Shown here piece by piece: positions 10,413 to 22,079 of a stretch of DNA of 64,000 nucleotides. Both the position numbers and the translations under genes were made by a program. This DNA comes from Achatina immaculata (Eukaryota > Mollusca > Gastropoda > Stylommatophora > Achatinidae). Position 1 is the stretch's first letter. Each line of letters starts with the position of its first letter. Below the pieces are notes generated by a model. That model was not told where the DNA came from, ran no database searches, and saw only the letters and a list, made by a program, of their open reading frames with translations. The stretch spans positions 12,365,959 through 12,429,958 of the forward strand of contig CM019703.1 in the NCBI GenBank assembly GCA_009760885.1, in the 5' to 3' direction.

Positions 10413-13332
10413 CTGGAATATAAGAACACTGACAGCACCATAAAAAAATTGCTCAGGTAATCCAATCCGAGAAATGGATAGATACCACATAAATGAACTG
10501 GGTATAAGTGAATTGCGATAGGCTGACGCAGGTAGAAGAACGGCAAGTTAATAATACATTCAGGCACAGACGATGGTAAATACCAAGAAGGAGTGGGTAT
10601 AATTATGTGAAATGTAGTCGCAAAGAACTTTACAGAATGGGAACCAGTGAACAGTCGTATGATAAAAGCTCGATACAAACTAAGACATTGAAGAATGGCA
10701 ATCATACAATGTTATGCACCCACAAAAGATACAAATGATGAAATAAAAGACAATTTATATCACCAACTACAACAACTCATTAACAGAGTCCGTAAACTCG
10801 ACATCTAATTTCTCGTGGGAGACTTCAACGGCAAAGTAGGAAAATATAACACTGATGTCGAAAAACGTAACTGGGAAAGAAGAAATTGATACGATAATTT
10901 AGAATGGAGAAACATTAATTGAACTATGTCACGGTGATAGGAAGAACAATATGTCCACACAAAGAGATACATAAAACAACATGGATATCCCCAGATGATA
11001 GAACCAGAAACCAGATAGACCATTTTTGTATTAGAAAGCAATTCAGAAAATCTCTGATAGTTGTAAGAACATATAGAGAGGTGCAGGTGTCAACGTTACC
11101 AAAACCTGTGTACAGGGGAAAAAAAGTAATACTGAAAAGCCAACACTAGAAAGTAATACCTAGAAAGATAAACATCCACATCCTAAAAGAATAAAATACT
11201 AAACAGGAATTTCAGTCTGGAACTTACTGCTCATTTCGCAGCACTCAGTGAGGTGGGGGAGATAGATTAATTATGGAATTCTTACAGCACAACCATAATC
11301 ACAGCAGCAAAAGCAAGTGCTGAACTAACAGAAAAGCATGGATATCGGAAAAGACATGGAAATACACACATGAAAGACGAGCAGCTGAATTAGCCATGCT
11401 GAACATAAAGAGAGGTCTTGGAAAAAGATTTGCCAAAAGCAACATACAAATAATTAAACAATAAAATAAAAGTTCAGCTAAAAGAGATAAGAAAGAATAC
11501 ATAGACAATACTGTAGAGAAAGCAGCAAAACACAAGAGATATACAAATGAGGCTAACGGGTATTATTATATCCAAAGAAAGATCAATTTTTAGCAAAACT
11601 GGTACACTATTAACGTCAAGTAAAGACCAAAAGTAAAGATGGGCCGAACACTTTCAAGAAATACTTTATCGACCACACCCAAAAGAATTGATAAACCTTG
11701 AAACCTACTTCCCAATCCCACAACTAAATGTCAACCTAGATGAAATTACATTGCATGAAATTGAGACAGCAGTGAATCTAATGGCTAAGAACAAAACTAC
11801 AAGTGAAAACTAAATAACAGTCGAAATGTTAAAAGCTATTAACTGTGACAACATGAGAGCCAACTACAGAGAATGTTTAATAAAGTTTGGAAAGAAGAAA
11901 AGGTCCATTCACAATGGAAAAATGATCCATTGTTAAAATACAAAAAAGCAACCTTAGAGTCTGGAATAACTGGAGGAGAGTGACCTTACTATCAGGTATG
12001 TCAAAAGTACTTTGCAAAGTTATTCTGAACAGAATTAAAGATATAGTGGATACCGCAATGAGAGAAGAACAAGCAGGATTTTGAAAAGATAGAAGCTGTC
12101 TCCACCAGATTTTTACTTTAAGAATAATACTTGAAGAACATATTGAAAAGCAAAAACCCATTAATCCTGAACTTCATAGACTTTAAAAAATCATTTGATA
12201 ACATACACAGAGATTCAAAGCGGAGAACTTTAAAGCTGTATGGAATACCATTTAAAATTGTCAACATAATTTAGGATCTTTACAACGGATATGTGTGTAC
12301 AGTCAAGACAGAAAAAGGAATGAGCGAATGGTTTCAGACTGAAACAGGCGTGAAATAAGGATGTATACTATCTCCCTTGATTTTTGAAATTGTCATAGAC
12401 TTCATAATGAAAAAATGTTGCACAGGTAAAACAGGCATTGACTGGGTACATGGGACCCAATTAGAAGATCTTGATTTTGCAGATGACGTAACTCTTATAA
12501 GTGACAATGTGAAACAGATAAAAACAGATACTCTGTTCTAACTAGCTAGCTAAATAGGACTTGAAATTAACAAAGAAAATACAACAATAATGAAACTTCC
12601 CATTAGTCAAGAAGGAAAAATATAGTTAGAAAGAACAGCTGTTAAAGAAGTACACTATTTTGTTCACCTTGGCAGCTACATAGACCAGAATGGTTACACC
12701 ATAAAGGAAGTTAGAATTGCAAAAGCAGCATTAACCTTCAAGAATCTTGAGAACATATGGCGCTCAAAAGTTATCAGCACAAAAATCAAGCTAAGATTAT
12801 TCATTTCAAATGTAATATCTACCCACGTTTAAGCATGCGAAATCTGGAAAATAACTAAATAAATAAACAACAAATTAGACTCATTTGAAAAAAATGCTTA
12901 AGAAAAATACTCAGTATAAAGTGGAACGAAGAACAACGCAGAGATAAGGCAGATGGGTGAACAACGACTTGTCTCATGGGTGAACAACGACCTGTCTCAA
13001 GGGTGAACAACAACCTGTCTCATAGGTGAACAACAACCTGTCTCATGGGTGAACAACAACCTGTCTCATGGGTGAACAACAACCTGTCTCATGGGTGATC
13101 AGAAAGAGGAGATGGACATACACGTTTATCGGTCACGTGATGAGAAGAAACAATCAGATAATCCCAAAACAAGCTATCAAGTGGAACACAACAGTCCAAA
13201 GAAAAAAGAGGTCGACCATGTGAAACTCTAAAGAGGACATTGCTAAGAGAGGTCAAATTAGTAGACATAAAATCCCTTTCCGAAAACAGGAAAACTTGGC
13301 GAACTACAATGCGAGTCCTATGTGACGTTTAA
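10413..13332 (+). pseudogene. LINE A1 endonuclease-reverse transcriptase, decayed
   Basis: Single-ORF polyprotein relic. Endonuclease motifs in order: W-N-I-R-T-L-T-A-P (10,414), L-G-I-S-E-L-R, A-D-A-G-R-R-T, C-Y-A-P-T-K-D and G-D-F-N (about 10,822). The reverse transcriptase follows: F-x-K-D-R-S-C-L-H-Q-I-F (about 12,080), the motif-A region L-D-F-K-K-S-F-D, a G-V-K-x-G-C-like motif B ending in a stop (12,356) and F-A-D-D (about 12,477). The C-terminal region keeps R-R-W-T-Y and the terminal R-V-L-C-D-V before TAA. Frameshifts and stops are everywhere. One is TGA at a codon that is CGA in copy A2, as CpG decay predicts. Confidence 0.85.
12953..13091. repeat. 23-bp minisatellite born inside LINE A1, 6 copies
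   Basis: Unit begins ATGGGTGAACAACAACC and ends TGTCTC. Copies A2 and A3 have only one unit at the matching place, so the array expanded after this copy inserted. The period is not a multiple of three. Confidence 0.93.
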
Positions 13333-13364
13333 CGGCACGGGAAGGATGTAAGATGTACGCTGTA

Positions 13365-13525
13365 AGTGGTCAAACGTGAAGTACAGATTGAACGTGAACT
13401 AGAGGTACATTTGAACTAGTGGTTAAATGTGAACTAGAGGCACATTTGAACTAGTGGTTAAATGTGAACTAGAGGTACATTTGAACTAGTGGTTAAATGT
13501 GAGGTAGAGGTTGAATGTGGACAGT
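13365..13525. repeat. degenerate minisatellite, right half
   Basis: Alternating GAACTAGTGGTTAAATGT and GAACTAGAGGTACATTT units continue the array interrupted at 10,017. Confidence 0.9.
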
Positions 13526-13736
13526 TCAGTGATGAATGATGATGGTCACTGCTGTTACTGAGCTATGTTTATAAGAGTGCTTTGTTGTTGTTATTGTTGT
13601 CGGTGTTGTCTGAGTTGTGTTAATATGGATGTCCTGTTGCCGTTGTTGTCATCGGTCAGATGCATAAATGGAATCATCGGAATAACTCTGATGGATAACT
13701 GGATGAATGGGAATAATATAGATGGATGGGTGACAA

Positions 13737-13792
13737 TGATGTGGATGGATGGATGGATGGATGGATGGATGGATGGATGGATGGATGGATGA
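13737..13792. repeat. (GATG)n microsatellite
   Basis: About 13 tetranucleotide units. Confidence 0.97.
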
Positions 13793-13910
13793 TCAGTTAA
13801 TAGATTGCTAGATTTATTCACATTTTCTTCTCTTTGTCCAGTCAAATCTTACTTAAACTGGTTTATTCTGCCTGCTCAGTTTTGAGATACAAAGTTCCTC
13901 AGGATGACAG

Positions 13911-14003
13911 AGTGATGTAACTCACACAAAGTGATGTAGGTCACACAAAGTGATGTAGCTCACACAAAGTGATGTAGCTCACACAAAGTGATGTAACACA
14001 CAC
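13911..14003. repeat. 19-bp minisatellite, about 5 copies
   Basis: Unit GTGATGTAGCTCACACAAA. Confidence 0.95.
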
Positions 14004-14448
14004 GATGACTAGAATTTTCGTAAATTCTTTGTGCGAAACGGCTGATTTTAAAGAACATAAAAGGAGAGAAAATTGTCACATTCTATGAATATCTTTAGAA
14101 AACAACAACAAAAAAAAAAAACAAAAAACAAAAAAACAAAAAAAAACTGAACTTAAAATACGTTGTGACAAGAGACACAAAAGATGAAAAAGAGGTATTA
14201 AGATTGACGGAGAGTGAAAGTTTTTCGCATTCCAGACAGAGTCAGACAGTGCAAGAGTGTAAAGTGTTTTCCAAAAAATGCAGGACTTCTTATTGCTTGT
14301 GAAGAGTGTTTGTTATAAATGCCAGTAAAATTAGCAGAAAGAATTAAAGCTGTTACACGTATAACGTATGCAGAGCACAATTCTGTATGGTTAAATCTTC
14401 CAAAAATACAAAGATCTTAAGACATGAGAGAAAGAAAAATAATAACAG

Positions 14449-14516
14449 GATGACTGGGTCTCGAACCGCAGACTACAGCAGTGAGAGCACAATGCACTAT
14501 CCATCCAGCCACCTTC
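14449..14516 (-). repeat. tRNA-like relic or SINE head (S4)
   Basis: On the minus strand a 7-bp acceptor-like pairing (GGTGGCT with AGTCATC, two G-U pairs) brackets a B box GGTTCGAGACC. The D and T arms pair poorly and no clear A box is present. It is therefore a tRNA pseudogene or SINE head rather than a working tRNA. Confidence 0.4.
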
Positions 14517-14603
14517 ATCATTATCATCATCGGGTGCCATAGCGGCGGGAGTTGGCGGTCAAACACATTCGCAGATCCCGATCCTTGATATCATGTGGTG
14601 ATT

Positions 14604-14629
14604 TGTTTGTATGTTTGTTTGTTTGTTTG

Positions 14630-14665
<36 letters not shown>

Positions 14666-14685
14666 TGTGCGTGCTTGCTTGCGAG
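14604..14685. repeat. (GTTT)n(GCGT)n microsatellite
   Basis: GTTT units pass into about ten GCGT units. Confidence 0.95.
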
Positions 14686-14886
14686 CCATCTCCTTAGACT
14701 GTCCATGATATTGTTTAAAAATCTTGGTCTTCCCCTGCATCTCTTTCTATTTATCTCCCCTGTTGTTACGATGTCTTCAAGCTCTCCCCTTTCTCATTAC
14801 TTGTTCGATGAATGATGACAATCGCTTTCTTACGGATTTAATTAGGTTCCTACCTACATTTGCTTTTGTTATCTTGCCATCTTGCA

Positions 14887-14888
<2 letters not shown>

Positions 14889-14920
<32 letters not shown>
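14889..14920. repeat. (TA)n microsatellite
   Basis: About 16 TA units. Confidence 0.97.
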
Positions 14921-14923
<3 letters not shown>

Positions 14924-15204
14924 GATCTCAGAGAATCTATGTGAGGTGCAGCTGTAACTTGTTGAAGACTTGACCACACTGCAGAAGCTACGTCATGATC
15001 GCAAGTTTACTTGTGTCTCTTCTGCAGGGGCTGGCAGTCATTTTCTTGGAAGTTTAGCTACTCGTCGCTTTCTTAAATAGTGCTGACGCAGATGAAAATG
15101 TAAGTATCACACACATTGTCAGACAGTTAGATGAGAAACATCTTGTGTACAGCAGCGTACGTTCAATGTTTGTATAGGTAGAGAGGGGGGAGAGATAAAA
15201 CACA

Positions 15205-15605
15205 CCCAGTAGACATACTCGCATATAACATACATCCAGTAGACGTACTCGCATATAACATACATCCAGTAGACGTACTCGCTTATAACATACATCCAGT
15301 AGACGTACTCGCTTATGACATATATTCAGTATACATACTCGTATATAACATACATCCAGTAGACGTACTCGCATATAACATACATCCAGTAGACGTACTC
15401 GCATATAACATACATCCAGTAGACGTACTCGCATATAACATACATCCAGTAGACGTACTCGCATATAACATACATCCAGTAGACGTACTCGCTTATAACA
15501 TACATCCAGTAGACGTACTCGCTTATGACATATATTCAGTATACATACTCGTATATAACATACATCCAGAAGACATACTTGCATATAACATACATCCAGT
15601 AAATA
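15205..15605. repeat. 30-bp minisatellite type I, about 13 copies
   Basis: Core CATACATCCAGTAGACGTAC. A variant block (TTATGACATATATTCAGT) occurs at about 15,312 and again 210 bp later, showing duplication of seven units. The decapeptide frames on the minus strand (15,054-15,584) reflect the 30-bp period. Confidence 0.96.
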
Positions 15606-15616
15606 AACCTGCTATA

Positions 15617-15617
<1 letters not shown>

Positions 15618-15655
<38 letters not shown>

Positions 15656-15665
15656 TAGATATATA
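15618..15665. repeat. (TA)n microsatellite between 30-mer arrays
   Basis: TA tract separating the two types of 30-bp unit. Confidence 0.95.
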
Positions 15666-15699
15666 CAGATGATATAAACGACTGCAGTATACATCCAGT

Positions 15700-16190
15700 A
15701 GACATGTCTTACCTGTAACATACATTCAGTAAACATCCCTCCCTATAACATACATTCAGTAAACATCCCTCCCTATAACATACATTCAGTAAACATCCCT
15801 CCCTATAACATACATTCAGTAAACATCCCTCCCTATAACATACATTCAGTAAACATCCCTCCCTAAAACATACATTCAGTAAACATCCCTCCCTATAACA
15901 TACATTCCGTAAACATCCCTCCCTATAACATACATTCAGTAAACATCCCTCCCTATAACATACATTCCGTAAACATCCCTCCCTATAACATACATTCAGT
16001 AAACATCCTTCCCTATAACATACATTCAGTAAGCATCCCTCCCTATAACATACATTCACCAAACATACCCGCCTGTAATAAACATCCAATAAAAATTCCT
16101 GCTATGATTGGCATCCAGTATGTATACCCGTATATAACTTACAACCAGTAAACACCCGCCTACAAAACTTACACCCAAAAAACATACACA
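15700..16190. repeat. 30-bp minisatellite type II, about 12 copies plus decayed units
   Basis: Core CATACATTCAGTAAACATCC then CTCCCTATAA. Related to type I by the shared CATACAT-CAGTA frame. Regular to about 16,060, then increasingly degenerate. The minus-strand frame 15,709-16,089 is a repeat artefact. Confidence 0.95.
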
Positions 16191-16939
16191 ACTATAAAGG
16201 TTAACATGAACATTACTGAGAACATCATAAAATATCGATTTGTATCGTACTGTAAAGCTAACTTAAAAAAAAAACCAACTGTTAATAACACTACCTACAG
16301 CTTATTTAACAGAAAACCCTCAGCAAAAAACTACAATCGCATCAAAGTCGAATGAACCTGACTTATATAACGAAACTGTTCTCAAAGAATGTCTGCCCTG
16401 TACTTAACTGTACTTGTTAGATTTGAAGAATTTAACTTTTATTTTTCACTCTAATAAATAGCACCCCAATTTATTTTTGACTGTTTGTTTAGGAAAATCC
16501 AGCTTTGGACCAGATATCTAATTTGTCTGGCCTCCTTGGAAAATATATTTGAATTCTTGACGTAATGAGGTCGTGCTGTCACCATAACAAGACCTGGTAG
16601 AATGTTTACAACAGAGTTAACAATAAACTCTTGTTTATAGAAAGTTTACATTCTTGTTGTTTGTTGTTAAAAGATGGTGCGGAGAAGGCAACGATACGAT
16701 GATGGTAAATGTTGCTGTGGATAGATAAGATCACTTTTTACCAGTGGTTCATGGCATTATGACTGAAAATTAACCATATTTTTTAAAATATTGCTATCGT
16801 CACTGTGTACAAAAGCAGTGTATTAAAGTGATGGAGCATTTCGTTATAGCCGTGTGACATATCTGGTCTAGACTGCATAACACGTTTACCAGGTAAAGAT
16901 GGAGCTGTGATATTAAGGATTAGTGGCTGATGGACTTCA
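16191..16939. other. no gene recognised
   Basis: AT-rich sequence without a supported feature. Confidence 0.4.
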
Positions 16940-17035
16940 TGTGCTGACTGATGAACTCCCCCATTGTGACTGATGAACTCTCCCATTGTGACTGATGAAC
17001 TTCCCATTATGACTGATGGAACTCCCCATTCTGAC
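16940..17035. repeat. 20-22-bp minisatellite, about 5 copies
   Basis: Unit TGACTGATGAACTCCCCCATT with variable length. Confidence 0.9.
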
Positions 17036-18072
17036 GGCTTTTAATGAAAAAAACTCCCTCTCAGGTCCGCTCTAGTTATTAACGAAAGGCATCAAAGTCA
17101 CATTTGATCTAATCTGATGTCGACATCTCCACGGCTTCAGCTGCCAAGGGTTTGGAGTGCAGCAACGGTACTTCATTATGTGATTAATCAATCAGAATAG
17201 ACCTAGCACCAAGCTCACAGTCAAATAATGATGATACGAGCGCTGTCTACGGCAATAAAAGATAATGAGACCATAGGCCATTCAACACAGACTAGCATAA
17301 GAAGCAATATCCAGTTTCAGAAAATATTTATATAGGACAAAATAAAAGCACTGATATTAAGAGCGATGATGGCTAGCAAAAATGCAAAGGACTGCATCTC
17401 TGAACCCTTTGCTTCAAATCTCTTCTTTGAGTAGCTACTGAATTCGGCAGCTTTCCGAGCCATTGAGGCTCATTACTGCAAACAAGACATACTTCTGTTT
17501 CTCTCTGTTCTTGATCTTTTCTAGCCAATTGTTGGTTCCAAGACCGCTAATAAGAATGGAACTCGCTATACAAATTTCTCTCATTTCATGTACATTCGTG
17601 CTCCGATTTACGGCCAACCAAGTTACGGCCATTCGTTCTTACGGCCGACGTTCCCATATGGCTGTGTAAGTTGTTGCAATTCATTTTGTGATTAATTTAC
17701 AAACATTTTCTGTTCTACACACACTATAAATTCACCACAAGAAAAAGAGAATGAGACCAACAAGCGTGCTGCATCATCATTTGGTGAGTACATAATGCAT
17801 GCATGTGAGTGTTAATGTGTACGTAAATTTATGTGTCACTGAAAAGTTATTACAGTATGTTTCATGCGGTGGCTGATATTTTGGGATGAATTTCCACACA
17901 GCTGCTCTTATAATTTACATTCTGCTTGTATTATAAAGTTACAGTAAACACGCCTATTCATCTTGTAACATGTAACAGTAGCGAACTGTACTTTGTTTCT
18001 TACTACCCACTATAACGACCGAAACGCGGCCAAATCGACTTACGGCCGGATCCCCGGTCCCACAAGCGGCCT
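17036..18072. other. no gene recognised; scattered TACGGCCG motifs
   Basis: No coding signal. The word TTACGGCC or close variants recur at about 17,610-17,645 and 18,040-18,050, possibly the ends of an unclassified element. I could not prove terminal repeats. Confidence 0.35.
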
Positions 18073-18261
18073 TTATAAGGCGTATGACTGTATATCTCTT
18101 CTCACTTTGAGCCCATGTCTCAGACAAACTGAAAATCTACTCAGCTGCAACGCTCTTTTCCCTAGGCTTTCACTTGTCCACCTGAAAACGGGTTTGTGAA
18201 TGAAACTGAAGCCAAAGAAAAGCAGTAAGAAGTAATCTATATCATTTCCGGCGGCCATCAT
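18073..18261 (-). CDS. candidate first exon / small unknown protein
   Basis: The minus-strand frame starts at tandem ATG codons (18,261 and 18,258) in the context ATGGCCGCCGG. It runs 62 codons to a TAA at 18,073. The start M-M-A-A-G-N-D-I-D leads into a hydrophobic stretch Y-F-L-L-L-F-F-G-F-S-F-I that could be a signal anchor. After that it is basic. I recognise no family. Two NRF-1 palindromes and an ETS/YY1-like site lie just upstream, which is why I record it. It could be a complete short ORF, or a first exon using the donor-like AAA-GTGAGA about 35 nt before the stop, or chance. Confidence 0.3.
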   Translation of the reverse strand: MMAAGNDIDYFLLLFFGFSFIHKPVFRWTSESLGKRALQLSRFSVCLRHGLKVRRDIQSYAL

Positions 18262-18321
18262 CCCTAGGACTTTAGCCGCGCATGCGCAGTTACCTAGAAG
18301 GATTTCAGCCGCGCATGCGCA
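18244..18321 (-). promoter_or_regulatory. candidate TATA-less promoter: two NRF-1 sites plus ETS/YY1
   Basis: CGCGCATGCGCA, a perfect NRF-1 consensus, occurs at 18,277-18,288 and 18,310-18,321 inside a 33-bp tandem duplication. TTTCCGGCGGCCATCAT (18,245-18,261) holds an ETS core and a YY1-like site on the minus strand, overlapping the ATG. This layout is typical of housekeeping promoters. Activity is inferred. Confidence 0.45.
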
Positions 18322-18726
18322 GTTACCTAGAGAAAACATTTTCTCTTTTTTTTTCTCAGTCGGTCTTTCTTTATTCATATCTTCTTTCTTCCCTTCTTTC
18401 TTTCTTTCTTTCCGTCATCTCCGCTGCATTTGACACCCTTCAGTTACTCTTTAACAATGAAATATTACTTTCTTTTGACCTCTGTACCTAGCTATTATAA
18501 TTAACTTACAAAGCAAAAAGGTCGTATCTCACAGAGCCCCTGAAAGAATCACAATAATATACATTAGCCTGTAAGGTTTATTTCGTTTATGTGGAAATTT
18601 GATAGGTGTTAGGTCCAATGTATTTAGTATTTTTTATATATAATGTTGAATGTAAGGGCTAGAGGAGCAATGTGAAAGTTTTGTGGTTGCAAGTGTCCTC
18701 GTAAAACTGAATGTCTGCTATAGGAG

Positions 18727-18906
18727 CAGTGGTTTTCAACCTGAGGACTACAGACCTCCTAAGGGGTCCCAAAGAATAATATAAAGCTGCATGATACTGC
18801 CTTTTATATCAACACTATAGCAACAGTTTTTTTTTAATACAGGGGTTCATAAGACCAGAAAATTATTCCACACACTTCTTCAGGCTTAAAAGGTTGAGAA
18901 ACACTG
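18727..18906. mobile_element. hAT-like MITE
   Basis: 180-bp element with inverted ends CAGTGGTTTTCAACCT and AGGTTGAGAAACACTG, the CAGTG..TCTCAACC signature of non-autonomous hAT elements. No 8-bp duplication is now visible, so it is old. Confidence 0.7.
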
Positions 18907-20275
18907 TTCGAAACTGCTTATATTTATTCTTTTTTTTTTGTGTCGTTAATTAGAATGTTCTTTCTTTTCTGAGTATTACTTTCAGACCGATAGTTTCAGT
19001 CAAATGACATTTATGTAACTGTTTGAAATAGATGTAGCTACCTTTTGGTTTTTTTTTCTGTAACTGACAGATGACCTCATGGTGTAGTCTCTGTTTGATA
19101 TAGATGTTTGTGTTTGGAAACTTTCTACACTCGCCATCCAAGTATTTATGAGAGCAGGTGACTTCGCCTCTGCAAGGCGTTTGTGAGTTTCAATACACAT
19201 CGGTGGCCAAGAAAAGAACGCAATGTTAACAATATGATCCCCAAGCTGCTCTGATGAGTCCTCTCTGTTGCAAATGATTTGCTTCTAAACAGACTCAATT
19301 TACGTAAACAATTCGTGGCGTCCAGGAATTCACCAAATTCCTGGCCTTCACTCCAGGACAGCCTGTGCCCCAGCTGTAGCACAGGTCTAAACAAACAGGT
19401 AGGAAGATAAATACAGACTTGTTTGAACGATACCTGGGGGGCAGGTAAATGCTAAAAGGAAACGGAATATCAAACCGTGTCCGAGATAACGTGGGGATTG
19501 GGTGCCGGTCTGCACCACCCCAGAGACCAGCCATGGCAAATTGTTAAGTGCCACGGAGATAAGCTGTGTGTTGTAAACATCTTAACATATGTCTTATACC
19601 ATATTGAGCCAGCATCCTAGAAGTTTCGTATGGATATATTTATTGCATAATTATACGTGGAAGTGACATTAGTTTCCATTAAAAAAAATTAATTCTGTCT
19701 TCTCAGACAACAAAAATGGGTGTGTAGGAAGGCAGAAAAGTTAATGAGTTCTATATTCCTTACACTTGAGAAGAACATGCCCTGAATTTGGGAAATAAAC
19801 ATTGGTTGATGATGATGATGATGATGATGATGACGACGACTACGACGAGGACATTTCAGTTCAATTCCAAAGATAAAGCATCAAGAACAGCTCACAGACG
19901 AATCGTAAATGATGTAAACCTACAGCTTGTCGTTTGTTTGTTTTGTATAAATTACAAGAATAATACGTAGGGTACTGTACAAATATGTCTTCGTGTTATT
20001 ATTTCACTTCTTTCTACAATCTTTAAAGATTTTTTTAAAAAAAAAACAAAAACAAAAAAAAGCTTATGTTAGTGCAGGAATGTAGCGTAAAGTCTACATA
20101 CACTGAACCTGTAGTCCAGTTCCTATCAAACAAGCTGTAACATAGTTCTAGCTACACCCTCAACCACATTACAAGTTCTTTACTACAGTTCCTGCAGCGT
20201 GCTTGCCTTCTGGCTGTAAGAAGCTGGGTCTCTTACATAAACTCAGAAAATTAACATTCCAATGAAGAGAGATCG
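18907..20275. other. no gene recognised
   Basis: Contains a (GAT)n/(GAC)n run at 19,808-19,850. Minus-strand frames at 19,146-19,534 show no domain. Confidence 0.4.
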
Positions 20276-20362
20276 AATGAAGGGACAGAAGGGACAGAGC
20301 GGACAGAACGAATAGAACGGACAGAAGTAACAGAACGAACAGAACGGTCAGAACGGACTGAC
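20276..20362. repeat. decamer repeat
   Basis: Imperfect units of GGACAGAACG. Confidence 0.8.
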
Positions 20363-20689
20363 TTTATTTCCATAGGGTTAAGAACGCAGGCCCGTCTAAC
20401 AATCTGCCCTTCATTATACAACTTTCAGGCAGTCACATATATTCAGTATTTGTTACTGAACATAATAAGCATGAAGAAGCAAAAGAAAAAAATGAATGAA
20501 TGAATGAATACATGAATAAATAATTTATAAATCGTCTCTTGTCCATACACTCCACACTCTGATTTATGTAACTACATAAGTAAACTTAATTACATTCTCA
20601 TATTCACTCTAAATTAACACATTTATAGAAAAGCTATGCAGGAAATATAGCAACCAAACAATGCTTTTTTATTAAGCTAATGTAGACTT

Positions 20690-20990
20690 TGACAATACAT
20701 ATACCTATGCTTTTCATATATGCAAGCACATAGAGGTATATATATATTCACAGACACACACACACATATATATACATACGTGTATATACATACCACATAT
20801 ATACAAACACATACACACATACATTCATATGTATATACATAAACGTATGCACATATATACATATAAATGTAAATACACATGCATACACACACACATATAT
20901 ATATACAAACATACACACAAATATATGTACACACGTATACATTACTTACACATATTCATACATGTATACAATAACACATATATATTAGGG
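20690..20990. repeat. (TA)n/(CA)n cryptic simple sequence
   Basis: Mixed TATA and CACA tracts. Open frames here are low-complexity artefacts. Confidence 0.9.
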
Positions 20991-21583
20991 AGGCATATGG
21001 TCCATCTCAAACAGATAATAACAAAGTCTAAAGTTGTAAGATCAAGATCACATTATCAAGCAGGTCAGCCCATCTAATAGGAAGACTCCATTTGGAAGTC
21101 ACCAGAAATGTTAGAGGAAAGTGTTATTCAAGGACATACGTAATTACGTTTGTAGTGTGCGTACAGATATTTCATGTATAAGAAATGTTCTATAAAATCA
21201 TACACTTTCAACAAACTGAAACTTTGGTCTTTCAGTTTTATTTCAGAAATGTGGACTAGCAGCCAAAGATATGATTTTGCACTAGTGGCCATTTCGTATT
21301 TGGCTTTCCTCGCTTCTTTTGAGCTATGTACATCGTTGTTGTTGTTCGTCCATCGTCTTCGATGATGACCACAAATTCATCTTAGTCAAAATAAGGAGAA
21401 GTGTGTCCATGCGTGACCAACTAGCCCTATATGTGCTCTAAAGTTTTGCCACACACGGAACATTATGTCCAGATTCAGTTGTGGGTGCTTGTGCTGCCTT
21501 AGCTTTTCGCATTGCACGTTTGTGCTGGGTACTTTCAATTCTTGAGCACTCTGCTCTCTGAGCACCCAGGGTGGTTAAAGTAC
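20991..21583. other. no gene recognised
   Basis: Unassigned. A TTCGTCCATCGTCTTCGATG stretch near 21,350 may belong to an interspersed repeat, unproven. Confidence 0.3.
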
Positions 21584-21591
21584 ATACCAGG

Positions 21592-22079
21592 TAGTTATAC
21601 GCACAAGAAAACCAAGCTAAGATTACTCAATTCAAATGTAATGTCTACCCTCCTTTATGCATGCGAAAGCTGGAAAACAACTAAAGAAATAGACAAGAAA
21701 TTAGACTCATTTGCAAACAAATGCCTAAGGAAAATACTCAGTATAAAGTGGAACGAATTCAAGAACAACGCAGAGATAAGACTGATGAATGAACAACCTG
21801 TCTCATGGATGATCAGAAAAAGGAGATGGACATATGTCGGTCACGTGATGAGAAGAAACAATCAGATAATCCCAAAACAAGGTATAAGTGGAACACAAGA
21901 GGCTGAAGAAAAAGAGGTCGACCACGTGAAACTCTAAAGAGGACACTGTTAATAGAGCCAGTTTAGTAGGCTTAAAATCCCTTGTTGAAGTTGAAAAGCT
22001 CGTCGAAAACAGGAAAACTTGGCGAACTACCATGTGAGTCCTATGTGACGTTTAACGGCACGAGAAGAATGTAAGGTAT
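21592..22079 (+). mobile_element. LINE family A, 5'-truncated copy A3
   Basis: A 3'-terminal piece of the polyprotein: T-K-L-R-L-L-N-S-N-V-M-S-T-L-L-Y-A-C-E-S-W, then C-L-R-K-I-L-S-I-K-W and R-R-W-T-Y-V-G-H-V-M-R-R-N. After a frameshift it ends at CDV and TAA near 22,054. ATACCAGG flanks it at 21,584-21,591 and 22,080-22,087. Extending left gives 11 bp with one mismatch. Truncation at the 5' end plus a short target duplication is the mark of target-primed reverse transcription. Confidence 0.88.

Larger units (their letters stand above)
10018..13364 (+). mobile_element. full-length RTE-like LINE (family A, copy A1)
   Basis: Non-LTR retrotransposon of about 3.35 kb, the usual full length for the RTE group. 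It is flanked by AGTGGTTAAAC (10,007-10,017) and AGTGGTCAAAC (13,365-13,375), an 11-bp duplication with one mismatch. The flanks are tandem repeats, so part of the match could be coincidental. Order: promoter-like 5' end, tandem 5'-UTR monomers, AP-endonuclease, reverse transcriptase, C-terminal domain, stop at 13,330-13,332 and a 3' UTR of about 30 bp ending in GGATGTAAGATGTA. Many stops show it is old. Copies A2, A3 and A4 in this window share the same 3' end. Confidence 0.85.

Noticed and set aside
14449..14516. Functional tRNA gene
   Set aside because: The acceptor pairing is tolerable, but the D and T arms do not fold and no A box is clear. SINE head or pseudogene is more likely.
18727..18906. 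Target duplication for the hAT-like MITE
   Set aside because: The 8 bp on either side (TATAGGAG and TTCGAAAC) do not match. The class call rests on the inverted ends only.
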